Position numbers and translations under genes: made by a program
Part shown: positions 1 through 4,705 of the stretch, in pieces
How the letters are laid out: each line of letters opens with the position of its first letter
Numbering within the stretch: the stretch's first letter is position 1
Origin: Clostridia bacterium
Lineage (GTDB): Bacteria; Bacillota; Clostridia; Christensenellales; UBA1242
Direction: 5' to 3'
Assembly (NCBI GenBank): GCA_900768425.1
Contig: CAAGCR010000110.1
Coordinates: 1-5,855 of the forward strand
DNA length: 5,855 nucleotides
The notes under the pieces: model-generated
The model's database searches: none
What the model was told of the DNA's origin: nothing
The model's input: the letters and a program-made list of their open reading frames with translations, nothing else

Positions 1-50
1 ATATACAATATATATTAATGTATTAATGCTATATTATACAATATATTGTG
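1..50. repeat. AT-rich repeated stretch, candidate DNA-unwinding element
   Basis: This block is nearly all A and T and is built from short repeats. The 12-mer TATACAATATAT occurs at 2-13 and again at 35-46, and TATTAATG occurs twice in tandem at 13-20 and 21-28. It directly borders the DnaA-box cluster, so it is a plausible site of initial duplex opening. The assignment as unwinding element is inference from position and composition; the window edge cuts off whatever lies to its left. Confidence 0.4.
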
Positions 51-257
51 TTTTGTTGTGTATATAACTCTGTGTACAAAATAATGACACTTATCCACAT
101 ATTCACAATTTTTGGCAAAAATAGAACAAAATACGCTTTTTAAAAAGATATATTCTTTACTTCAAAATATTTAAAAAGTTATATAATTTATCAAATAAAA
201 AAAGTTATCCACAAGTTAACATCAATGTGTATAAAGTTATAAACATTTTGTGAATAA
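1..257. other. oriC: Candidate chromosomal replication origin (oriC) with a DnaA-box cluster
   Basis: Four perfect matches to the DnaA box TTATNCACA are visible: 91-99 and 205-213 on the plus strand (both TTATCCACA), and 226-234 (TTATACACA) and 249-257 (TTATTCACA) on the minus strand. One-mismatch boxes lie at 57-65 (minus), 71-79 (minus) and 99-107 (plus, overlapping the box at 91 by one base). The motif AAAGTTAT occurs at 175-182, 201-208 and 233-240, the second running into a perfect box. The segment is non-coding and extremely AT-rich. Clustered boxes in both orientations next to an AT-rich block are typical of bacterial oriC, where DnaA assembles and opens the duplex. No dnaA, dnaN or rpmH is inside the window; one may lie to the left. 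The nearby yabP-yabQ-divIC cluster is origin-proximal in Bacillus subtilis, which supports the call. A clear DnaA-trio was not identified. Confidence 0.72.
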
Positions 258-605
258 CTTACATATAATAGGTAAGTAATGTATAAATTTATTATTTTTA
301 ATATAAATAAAAAATGCTTAGATATAAACATTGTAAAAGTTAGCCTATTTTGTTAGTTTGAGATAGTTTGTGGTAATTTAAATTTTTGTATATCCTACAT
401 TAATTCATAAGGTATTATTTTTTCTAATAGGCAGGGAAACCCCTCAGTCACACTATTGCATGACAGCCCCCCTAACAGGGGGCAAAAGTTTGTGGTTGAC
501 TAAATTTTGGTCCTAATGCAAAGTTTGTACTAACTAAAACTTATATTTGTATATAATTAACAATAATTCATCAATCATCAGTTTTCATTTGTTGCGTTAG
601 CAACA
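258..605. other. Intergenic stretch without a gene between oriC and comFC
   Basis: No convincing coding frame or RNA gene is visible here. Most of it is AT-rich, apart from a GC-rich double hairpin listed separately (431-484). The 10-mer AGTTTGTGGT occurs at 365-374 and 487-496, on either side of that hairpin element. A small inverted repeat, TGTTGC-GTTA-GCAACA (590-605), directly follows the comFC stop codon on the minus strand, but it has no T-tract, so no clear comFC terminator is seen. Confidence 0.6.
431..484. repeat. GC-rich double-hairpin intergenic repeat (REP/MITE-like)
   Basis: A compact GC-rich island sits inside very AT-rich DNA. It holds GTCA (447-450) paired with TGAC (461-464) across a ten-base loop, followed at once by a perfect GCCCCC (466-471) / GGGGGC (478-483) stem with loop CTAACA. 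There is no T-tract on either side, so it is not a standard terminator. The pattern CCCTCAGTCA...TGACAGC followed by a C-run/G-run hairpin recalls short repeats scattered between genes in gut Clostridia genomes. That resemblance is from memory and not checked. It could be a non-autonomous mobile repeat. Confidence 0.5.
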
Positions 606-1328
606 TTATTCATCATTTTTTCTTAACAGTGTGTGTCCTGCGGTTAGAGCGTATATGCAACTTGCGCCGGCATCTTTTAATTTTCTGGCACATTCACCTG
701 TGGTTGCACCTGTTGTATATACATCATCAATTAGCACAATAACTTTATCTTTAACTAATTTTTTGTCGGTTACTTTAAAGGCATCTTTCATATTCTTTCT
801 TCTATCAGATTGTGATAGTTTTGTTTGTGTTGGAGTTTCTTTTACTCTCTTTAAAAGGTTAGGTAAAAATTCTTTATTTATGTTTTTAGCAAATTGTTCG
901 CCTAAAATTTCGGATTGATTATAACCGCGTTGTTTAAATCTTTTATCGCAGAGTGGGACACAAGTGACAATATCACAAGGTAGCATTTCTTTTAAAAATG
1001 AAATTGACATATAAAAGGCGAGCGTTGTTGCAAAATATTTTTTATTGTTATACTTTAAACCTACAATAAACTTTTTAACTATTCCATCATATTTAAAAGG
1101 AGATATAATTTTATCACACAAAAATTTTTTACCTTTGCAATTTAAACAAAAATTACCACTGCCGGTTATAGGTTCTCCGCAATGTAAACATAATTTGCCT
1201 GTTAAAAATGGGAGTAATTTTTTACAATTATCACATAGCATTGTTTCATCGTTAAAAATCTCACAGCCACAATTCATACAAGAGTAGCCGGTAGGGAACA
1301 TCAAATTTGTTAAATCTTTTATATTCAT
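606..1328 (-). CDS. comFC: ComFC-like phosphoribosyltransferase-fold DNA-uptake protein with zinc fingers
   Basis: The 240-residue protein has the ComFC/GntX architecture and the usual family length. An N-terminal zinc-binding part has CxxC pairs at C17/C20, C32/C35, C47/C50 and C61/C64. A type I phosphoribosyltransferase fold follows, with the family motif RGYNQ at 134-138, a TPTQTKLS segment at 165-172 and the PRPP-binding loop VIVLIDDVYTTGAT at about 196-209. ComFC is a cytoplasmic protein needed for natural transformation, thought to help handle incoming single-stranded DNA with the ComFA helicase; its enzymatic activity, if any, is unsettled. No comFA is next to it here, so a competence role is inferred from family only. 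The ATG at 1328 is the first in frame and gives a full N-terminus, but no good Shine-Dalgarno precedes it. It is transcribed away from yabP and toward the candidate origin. Confidence 0.9.
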   Translation of the reverse strand: MNIKDLTNLMFPTGYSCMNCGCEIFNDETMLCDNCKKLLPFLTGKLCLHCGEPITGSGNFCLNCKGKKFLCDKIISPFKYDGIVKKFIVGLKYNNKKYFATTLAFYMSISFLKEMLPCDIVTCVPLCDKRFKQRGYNQSEILGEQFAKNINKEFLPNLLKRVKETPTQTKLSQSDRRKNMKDAFKVTDKKLVKDKVIVLIDDVYTTGATTGECARKLKDAGASCIYALTAGHTLLRKNDE

Positions 1329-1333
1329 ATTTC

Positions 1334-1343
1334 TATAATAGCA
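1334..1343. promoter_or_regulatory. Overlapping -10 candidates in the comFC/yabP divergent gap
   Basis: Only 59 bases separate the divergent comFC and yabP starts. On the plus strand TATAAT (1334-1339) is a perfect -10 hexamer and would give yabP a leader of about 40 nt, but no good -35 is found at normal spacing. On the minus strand the same bases read TGCTATTAT (1343 to 1335), an extended -10. That would start RNA almost at the comFC ATG, so the comFC message could be leaderless, in keeping with its missing Shine-Dalgarno. Both readings are inference from short motifs in AT-rich DNA. Confidence 0.35.
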
Positions 1344-1387
1344 TAATTTTAAAATAATTGAAATACATTATTAAAAAGGAATAAAAT

Positions 1388-1642
1388 ATGGAAAAACAAA
1401 CTATTTTATTAGAAAATAAAAACTACTTAAAAATTTGCGGAGTAGAGAGTGTTATAAACTTAAACGAAACCGATGTTGCAATAATGCTTTGTGGCGAAGT
1501 TTTGGTTATTAAAGGTACAGATATAAAAGCGGATAAATTATCTGTTGAAACGGGCGAACTTATTTTAACCGGCAATTTTACCAGTTTAAAATATGAAGTA
1601 AAAAAAGAAAAACAAGGATTTTTAAAAAGGATATTTAAGTAA
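1388..1642 (+). CDS. yabP: Sporulation protein YabP (YabP/YqfC family)
   Basis: This 84-residue protein matches the YabP family, small beta-rich proteins made in sporulating Bacillota and needed for normal spore formation. Recognisable elements are LKICGVESVINLNETDV (about 14-30), a strand pair around GEVLVIKGTDI (36-46) and the family signature KLSVETGELILTGNFTSLKY (50-69). The C-terminus is a short lysine-rich tail. It is slightly shorter than the roughly 100-residue Bacillus protein. An AAAGGA Shine-Dalgarno (1375-1380) lies 7 bases before the ATG. yabQ begins 4 bases after its stop, so the two are surely co-transcribed. The order yabP-yabQ-divIC matches that of B. subtilis and many Clostridia and makes the assignment firm despite the short length. 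Confidence 0.87.
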   Translation: MEKQTILLENKNYLKICGVESVINLNETDVAIMLCGEVLVIKGTDIKADKLSVETGELILTGNFTSLKYEVKKEKQGFLKRIFK

Positions 1643-1646
1643 ATAA

Positions 1647-2021
1647 ATGTTATACCAAACATTAAATCATCCAAAATTATTAATTGTATTTTTGATTTTA
1701 GGCCTTGTTGGGGGGCTTGTTTTTGATGTTGGAAATTTTATAAAATTTTTGTTTGCAAACAAAAAAGTACCAAGCATAATTTTAGATATTATTCAAACTT
1801 TTATTTGTTTAGCATTAATATTTGTCACAAATGTAAAATTGAATTATGGTATAATAAGGATATTTCCGTTTGTTATCTTTATGACAGCATTTTCAATAGA
1901 AAGATATACCATAGGTAAACTAATTGCAAAAATATATTTATCGTGCTATAATCTTATTATAAAATTAAACAAAAGAATTTGGAGAAGAAAGAAAAATGCC
2001 AAAGCAAACAAAAATGATTAA
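1647..2021 (+). CDS. yabQ: Spore cortex biosynthesis protein YabQ (short form)
   Basis: A 124-residue membrane protein with three predicted hydrophobic segments (about 10-28, 42-61 and 68-86) and a basic C-terminal tail (KRIWRRKK, 109-116). The YabQ pattern is visible: small residues and an acidic residue in the first helix (LGLVGGLVFDV), an aspartate opening the second (DIIQ), and N-x-G-x-x-R before the third (NYGIIR, 66-71). YabQ is needed for cortex peptidoglycan formation in B. subtilis and is a spore-membrane protein. At 124 residues it is clearly shorter than the B. subtilis protein, lacking the C-terminal part. An in-frame stop lies immediately before its ATG, so it cannot start earlier. 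The nearest Shine-Dalgarno (AAAGGA, 1626-1631) is 15 bases away, so translation probably depends on re-initiation after yabP. Confidence 0.83.
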   Translation: MLYQTLNHPKLLIVFLILGLVGGLVFDVGNFIKFLFANKKVPSIILDIIQTFICLALIFVTNVKLNYGIIRIFPFVIFMTAFSIERYTIGKLIAKIYLSCYNLIIKLNKRIWRRKKNAKANKND

Positions 2022-2268
2022 GTTTATGTTAGTTGTTTTAATAATCATACCTGTGGTTTTGTTTTTTACAGGTATTGTTCAAACATTCGTTTTAAAGTCA
2101 CGACAAAACGAACTTTATAATAATAAATATACTTTATCACAATCAGAAAACAAAAAAAACGAACTACAAAACGAAGCCGACTATAAAGATTCAGATGATT
2201 ATAAAGATGAATACAATAAACATAAAGGCTATTCAGATAAAGATGATATTATACTTACAAATAACTAA
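1996..2268 (+). CDS. divIC: DivIC/FtsB-like septum formation initiator protein
   Basis: A 90-residue bitopic protein with the DivIC/FtsB layout: short cytoplasmic N-terminus, one membrane helix (about 9-29), a heptad-like external coiled coil (about 33-62) and a C-terminal tail. The tail EYNKHKGYSDKDDIIL (72-87) follows the family pattern of a hydrophobic/aromatic turn and then an acidic DxIIL end. DivIC forms a complex with FtsL and DivIB at the division septum and helps activate septal wall synthesis. Its start overlaps the end of yabQ by 26 bases, and GGAG (1981-1984) lies 11 bases upstream of the ATG. A second ATG at codon 7 is possible but less well placed. Identity rests on topology, size and the conserved yabP-yabQ-divIC order, as sequence conservation in this family is low. 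No terminator is obvious after it. Confidence 0.82.
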   Translation: MPKQTKMIKFMLVVLIIIPVVLFFTGIVQTFVLKSRQNELYNNKYTLSQSENKKNELQNEADYKDSDDYKDEYNKHKGYSDKDDIILTNN

Positions 2269-2355
2269 GATTATTTGTTAAAAAATAATAAATTTGTGGT
2301 TTATTACAAGCAATAATAAATTAATTGTAATGCGATAAAATTAGTATTTAAGTTT

Positions 2356-2399
2356 TTGATATTAATTGAAATATCAATATATATTCAAGATATATATCT
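2356..2399 (+). promoter_or_regulatory. Candidate promoter with dyad symmetry before the 2420 gene
   Basis: TTGATA (2356-2361, five of six to the -35 consensus) is followed after 18 bases by TATATT (2380-2385, five of six to the -10 consensus), with TATATA at 16 bases as an alternative. RNA would start near 2392, leaving a leader of about 28 nt. Two symmetric sequences overlie it: TTGATATT (2356-2363) pairs with AATATCAA (2370-2377), and AGATATATATCT (2388-2399) is a perfect palindrome at the presumed start site. They could be operators or a 5' hairpin, although AT-rich DNA makes such dyads common. Further upstream ATTACAA (2302-2308) and TTGTAAT (2324-2330) form another inverted repeat. Confidence 0.45.
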
Positions 2400-2419
2400 A
2401 CTAAAAAAAAGGATAAAAA

Positions 2420-2641
2420 ATGAAAGAATTATACGAAAAATTTAAAAATTTTAAGAAAAATTATATTTTTGTCCAAAACGAAGTATATAGTGATGATGAT
2501 GGAAATTTGCTGGTAAATGGAGAAATTATAAAACCAAAAGATAAAAAATATGGCAATGAAAGCGAACACTCATCTATGTATGAAACTCCACAAGGCGAAA
2601 TTTACGATAGAAAAACTGAACTAGAATTTGAAATATTTTAA
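2420..2641 (+). CDS. Small hypothetical protein, highly charged
   Basis: I do not recognise this 73-residue protein. It starts with a lysine- and aromatic-rich amphipathic stretch (residues 1-17) and continues as a hydrophilic, mainly acidic chain with a DDDG turn (25-28), a short NGEIIKP segment (33-39) and a C-terminus rich in glutamate. There is no signal peptide, membrane helix or cysteine. Reality is supported by a good Shine-Dalgarno (AAAAGGA, 2407-2413, 6 bases before the ATG), a plausible upstream promoter and a strong terminator 70 bases after the stop, which together make it a self-contained one-gene transcript. It is on the same strand as the sporulation cluster but separated from divIC by 151 bases, so a shared function cannot be claimed. 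Confidence 0.62.
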   Translation: MKELYEKFKNFKKNYIFVQNEVYSDDDGNLLVNGEIIKPKDKKYGNESEHSSMYETPQGEIYDRKTELEFEIF

Positions 2642-2710
2642 AAGCAATATTTAACCACCAAAATAATTTGACAGCAGATATACCAGTTTTAGAGAATTTA
2701 CAAAAGAATT

Positions 2711-2747
2711 AGGCCGATAGTTGATTTTTCGACTATTGGCCTTTTTT
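2711..2747 (+). terminator. Rho-independent terminator of the 2420 gene
   Basis: AGGCCGATAGTTGA (2711-2724) pairs with TCGACTATTGGCCT (2729-2742) as a 14-bp stem with two G-U wobbles and a TTTT loop, followed by six Ts (2742-2747). It is oriented for plus-strand transcription. The other side lacks a good T-tract, so it is probably one-directional. Confidence 0.88.
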
Positions 2748-2872
2748 AGGCACGCAAGAAGATTTTTAATCTTCTTTTGGAGCAAATTTTGATAGTAATT
2801 GCTTTTGTTTTTTGACAGCAAATGTACTTTTGCCTAAAAAATTCTGTTAAAAATATGGAAATAAAAACATGA

Positions 2873-2891
2873 TTCGTAAGAACCTTACGAA
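2873..2891. repeat. Perfect 8-bp hairpin next to the lipoprotein terminator
   Basis: TTCGTAAG (2873-2880) and CTTACGAA (2884-2891) form a perfect stem with a three-base loop (AAC). On the minus strand it lies just past the 2896-2943 terminator and is followed within a few bases by a T-rich run, so it may act as a second terminator for read-through. It could also be unrelated to transcription. Confidence 0.4.
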
Positions 2892-2895
2892 CCTA

Positions 2896-2943
2896 AAAAA
2901 ATCGCCAAAACCATAGAAAAATAAATGGTTTTAGCGATTTTTT
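2896..2943 (-). terminator. Terminator of the lipoprotein gene, possibly bidirectional
   Basis: The arms 2896-2914 and 2925-2943 form a 19-bp stem with a 10-base loop. Read on the plus strand there is one internal C-A mismatch (2906/2933). Read on the minus strand the same position becomes a U-G wobble, so the stem is unbroken in the RNA of the lipoprotein gene, and it ends in seven Ts on that strand. It lies about 100 bases after the lipoprotein stop codon. A run of six Ts on the plus side means it could also catch plus-strand read-through, less efficiently. Confidence 0.85.
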
Positions 2944-3046
2944 ATTTAATGAAGCTTGCTGATGGGGTAATGCATTAGGGAAATAGTGTGATACACTGTT
3001 TTTAGCATAATTAAAATTATAAAATTTTATTTTAAATGTAATTGCT

Positions 3047-3958
3047 TTAGAATATGAAATTTATTTTACCTTCAACAATTTTTGCTTGAAAGGTTTGTGT
3101 TTCGCCATCTTTGGTTAATGAAATTTCAAAAAGTTCATCATTTTTTGACTTAATTTTGTAAATGGTTGTTTCTTTAATATCAGAATTTATGTTTACAAGC
3201 TCAAATTCAAGTTCGGTTTTATTGTTTTCTTTTTCAAATTCAATTTCAATTTTTTGAACTTTTACTCCGTTTTTGTAGATTTCATATTCATATTCAAGTT
3301 CATTATTCTCTGAACTATGTTCAACAACGATATAATTATTTTCATCAAAGTAAGTTTTAAATTCAATTGAATATTCGGTGTTATTCCCTTCGGTTTCAAT
3401 TATTTTTTTGCCTTCAACTTTGAAATGGGTTGAATTAGCAATTAAAACACCTTCTAGTGTAGTTGAAGTTTCAGTTTCGGTTTCCTCATCTTCAATCTCA
3501 ATTTGAGTTTCTGTGGCAATTTCATCATAATAAAGTTTATAGGTGTTTGTGTTTGATAAGTTTGGAATAGAAATTGTCATAACAAAGTTATATTTTCCAA
3601 GTTCTCCTGAAATATCTGAATTTTTTTCAACTATTTGAGTAAAACCATTATTTTTTATAACATCTCCAAACATTGTTATGCAACTTTCTACACCTGTTAA
3701 GTCCTCATCAGTAATGTTTGCAGGCTTGCCTGCTTGTATTTGTGTAAGTTCTACCGCTTTCATACTTTTTACAATACTAGTTTGTTCTTGCTCCTGTTTT
3801 AGATAAATTGCACTTGACATAGCTGATAGTGCATACATTTCCTTTGAATTTACTTGTTTTTTTGTTCCTCCACATGCTGTCAGCATAAGTGCGAGTGGTA
3901 AACACAATGCTATTGCTGCAATTATTGCTATGAACTTTAATTTTTTTGTTTTTTGCAT
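3047..3958 (-). CDS. Secreted lipoprotein related to the ectodomain of the adjacent anti-sigma-like protein
   Basis: The 303-residue protein starts with a basic N-region (KTKKLK), a hydrophobic core (9-26) and a lipobox LTAC at 26-29, so Cys29 should be lipidated and the rest anchored outside the membrane. I know no named family for the mature part. It is beta-strand-like, rich in Glu, Thr and Asn, with an acidic low-complexity loop EIEDEETETETS (154-165). It resembles residues 99-316 of the 4702-5802 protein in collinear order: MYALSAMSS (41-49) to FFAYSAASV, LEGVLIANSTHFKVEG (168-183) to IDGILLKGNEKYLVEG, and IYKNGVKVQKIEIEFE (227-242) to LYNNGKVVEKNTIKYE, the last with 7 of 16 identical. 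A strong Shine-Dalgarno AAAGGAG lies 7 bases before the ATG. It is divergent from the sigma operon and preceded by the same bipartite motif, suggesting co-regulation. Function unknown; a feedback partner of the sensor is my inference. Confidence 0.85.
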   Translation of the reverse strand: MQKTKKLKFIAIIAAIALCLPLALMLTACGGTKKQVNSKEMYALSAMSSAIYLKQEQEQTSIVKSMKAVELTQIQAGKPANITDEDLTGVESCITMFGDVIKNNGFTQIVEKNSDISGELGKYNFVMTISIPNLSNTNTYKLYYDEIATETQIEIEDEETETETSTTLEGVLIANSTHFKVEGKKIIETEGNNTEYSIEFKTYFDENNYIVVEHSSENNELEYEYEIYKNGVKVQKIEIEFEKENNKTELEFELVNINSDIKETTIYKIKSKNDELFEISLTKDGETQTFQAKIVEGKINFIF

Positions 3959-4006
3959 ATTTTTTCTCCTTTAATTTATTTAACAAGATTTCTTATATTT
4001 CGTTGT

Positions 4007-4042
4007 CATTAATATAACAATTCAATTTATCCAATTTGTTGG
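4007..4042 (-). promoter_or_regulatory. Shared bipartite motif upstream of the lipoprotein gene
   Basis: Read on the minus strand, CAACAA (4041 to 4036) is followed after exactly 14 bases by ATTGTTATATTAATG (4021 to 4007). The same two boxes with the same spacing precede the sigma operon at 4133-4168. The AAC of the first box resembles the AAC core of ECF -35 elements, and the second box would be the -10. RNA would start near 4003, giving a leader of roughly 45 nt with a strong Shine-Dalgarno. A housekeeping alternative on the same strand is TTGTTA-N17-TATAAG (4020 to 3992). The first box also sits in the small dyad CCAA-N4-TTGG (4031-4042). Confidence 0.55.
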
Positions 4043-4076
4043 TAAATTTATAATAATTTTTTAAAATATTAGTTGT

Positions 4077-4104
4077 TTGATTGTTTTTTATGTTATGATA
4101 CAAT
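4077..4104 (+). promoter_or_regulatory. Candidate housekeeping promoter of the sigma operon
   Basis: TTGATT (4077-4082, four of six) and TACAAT (4099-4104, five of six) are 16 bases apart, with an overlapping extended -10 TGTTATGAT (4091-4099). RNA would start near 4111 and give the sigma operon a leader of about 67 nt. This could supply basal expression independent of the ECF factor. Confidence 0.35.
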
Positions 4105-4132
4105 ATTAATGTTAGATTATTAAAAATAATAT

Positions 4133-4165
4133 CAACAATTCTATGTTTTAGTATTGTTATAATAA
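4133..4165 (+). promoter_or_regulatory. Shared bipartite motif upstream of the sigma operon (possible autoregulated promoter)
   Basis: CAACAA (4133-4138), 14 bases, then ATTGTTATAATAA (4153-4165) match the element before the lipoprotein gene, while the 14-base spacers are unrelated. That is the pattern of a promoter pair read by one sigma factor, or of a two-half-site operator: AACAAT (4134-4139) and ATTGTT (4153-4158) are also a perfect inverted repeat. The second box contains TGTTATAAT, a perfect extended -10 for the housekeeping sigma. Any start from here would fall near 4166-4170, so translation would begin at the ATG at 4178 with a very short leader. Confidence 0.55.
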
Positions 4166-4177
4166 ATGGAATGGAAT

Positions 4178-4705
4178 ATGGATTATAAAAAGCTTGAAAG
4201 AAAAATAGAAAAGTTAAAAGAAGGAGATTTAAAAGCATTTGACTTTGTTTATGATTATACAAATCGCATTGTCTATTTTTCAATATTAAAAATTGTAAGA
4301 GATAAAATATATGCTGAAGATATTTTACAAGACACTTTTATACGAGCATTGTCCTGCTTATCTCAATATAAAGAAAATACCAACTTTGTAGGGTGGATAT
4401 GTACAATAGGAAAATCATTAGCTATGAATCATTTAAAGAAATATCGTCATGAAATTGATGTTGATTTTGATTTGGAAACATATAATCTTGATTCTAGTGA
4501 AAATGAACTGCCATACATTTTTGATATAGCAACAAAAATATTATCAGAAGATGAATACAAAATTATAATGCTTTGTCATGTTTCAGGATATAAACGGAGA
4601 GAAGTTTCAGTGATGCTTGATATTCCAATAGGTACTGTTACATGGAAAAATAATGAAGCTTTGAAAAAATTAAAACAATATTTAGAAAGGGAGGACATCA
4701 AATGA
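4178..4705 (+). CDS. ECF-type RNA polymerase sigma factor (sigma-70 family)
   Basis: The 175-residue protein has the two-domain ECF layout. Sigma region 2 spans about 20-90, with FDFVYDYTNRIVYF (21-34), the DNA-melting/core-binding signature AEDILQDTFIRAL (46-58) and WICTIGKSLAMNHLKK (73-88). An acidic linker follows (about 91-119), then region 4 from about 122 to 169: LSEDEYKIIMLCHVSGYKRREVSVMLDI and the recognition helix IPIGTVTWKNNEALKKLK (149-166). Such factors redirect RNA polymerase in response to an envelope or other signal and are usually held by a membrane anti-sigma factor encoded next door, as here. Its TGA overlaps the next ATG. I chose the ATG at 4178 over 4166: it gives a family-typical N-terminus, has GGA elements upstream, and 4166 overlaps the presumed promoter box. 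The ECF group cannot be assigned by eye. Confidence 0.93.
   Translation: MDYKKLERKIEKLKEGDLKAFDFVYDYTNRIVYFSILKIVRDKIYAEDILQDTFIRALSCLSQYKENTNFVGWICTIGKSLAMNHLKKYRHEIDVDFDLETYNLDSSENELPYIFDIATKILSEDEYKIIMLCHVSGYKRREVSVMLDIPIGTVTWKNNEALKKLKQYLEREDIK

Larger units (their letters stand above)
2642..3046. other. Hairpin-rich gene-free stretch between convergent transcripts
   Basis: About 400 bases without a convincing gene separate the plus-strand orphan gene from the minus-strand lipoprotein gene. Two clear terminators are listed separately. Other hairpins are AAGAAGATT/AATCTTCTT (2756-2776, three-base loop), TTCGTAAG/CTTACGAA (2873-2891, three-base loop) and AGTGT/ACACT (2985-2997). The minus frame 2846 to 2766 is open, looks coding-like and ends in a TAA, but has no start codon; it might be the tail of a decayed gene. 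The 10-mer TTTGACAGCA occurs at 2667-2676 and 2811-2820. Confidence 0.55.

Noticed and set aside
590..605. TGTTGC-GTTA-GCAACA hairpin right after the comFC stop as its terminator
   Set aside because: Only a 6-bp stem, and no T-tract follows on the minus strand.
631..1287. Plus-strand open frames inside comFC
   Set aside because: Antisense shadows of a gene with clear family motifs; no ribosome site or recognisable product.
2182..2215. DYKDSDDYKDE in DivIC resembling a FLAG-type epitope
   Set aside because: Chance resemblance in a naturally acidic, lysine-rich tail; no sign of an engineered construct.
2667..2820. Direct repeat TTTGACAGCA (2667-2676, 2811-2820) as promoters or element ends
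   Set aside because: It contains TTGACA, but no good -10 follows the first copy, the second would drive no gene, and no element boundaries are visible.
2965..2997. AATAGTGTGA near 2982-2991 as a second copy of the 431-484 repeat
   Set aside because: Only about ten bases match on the opposite strand, without the GC-rich stem.
4166..4177. Upstream in-frame ATG (4166) for the sigma factor
   Set aside because: No Shine-Dalgarno, overlaps the promoter-like box, and adds four residues not expected in the family; 4178 fits better.
3777..4283. Minus-strand open frames overlapping the lipoprotein start, the divergent intergenic region and the sigma gene start
   Set aside because: Biased low-complexity translations lying over well-supported genes and promoters; no family resemblance.
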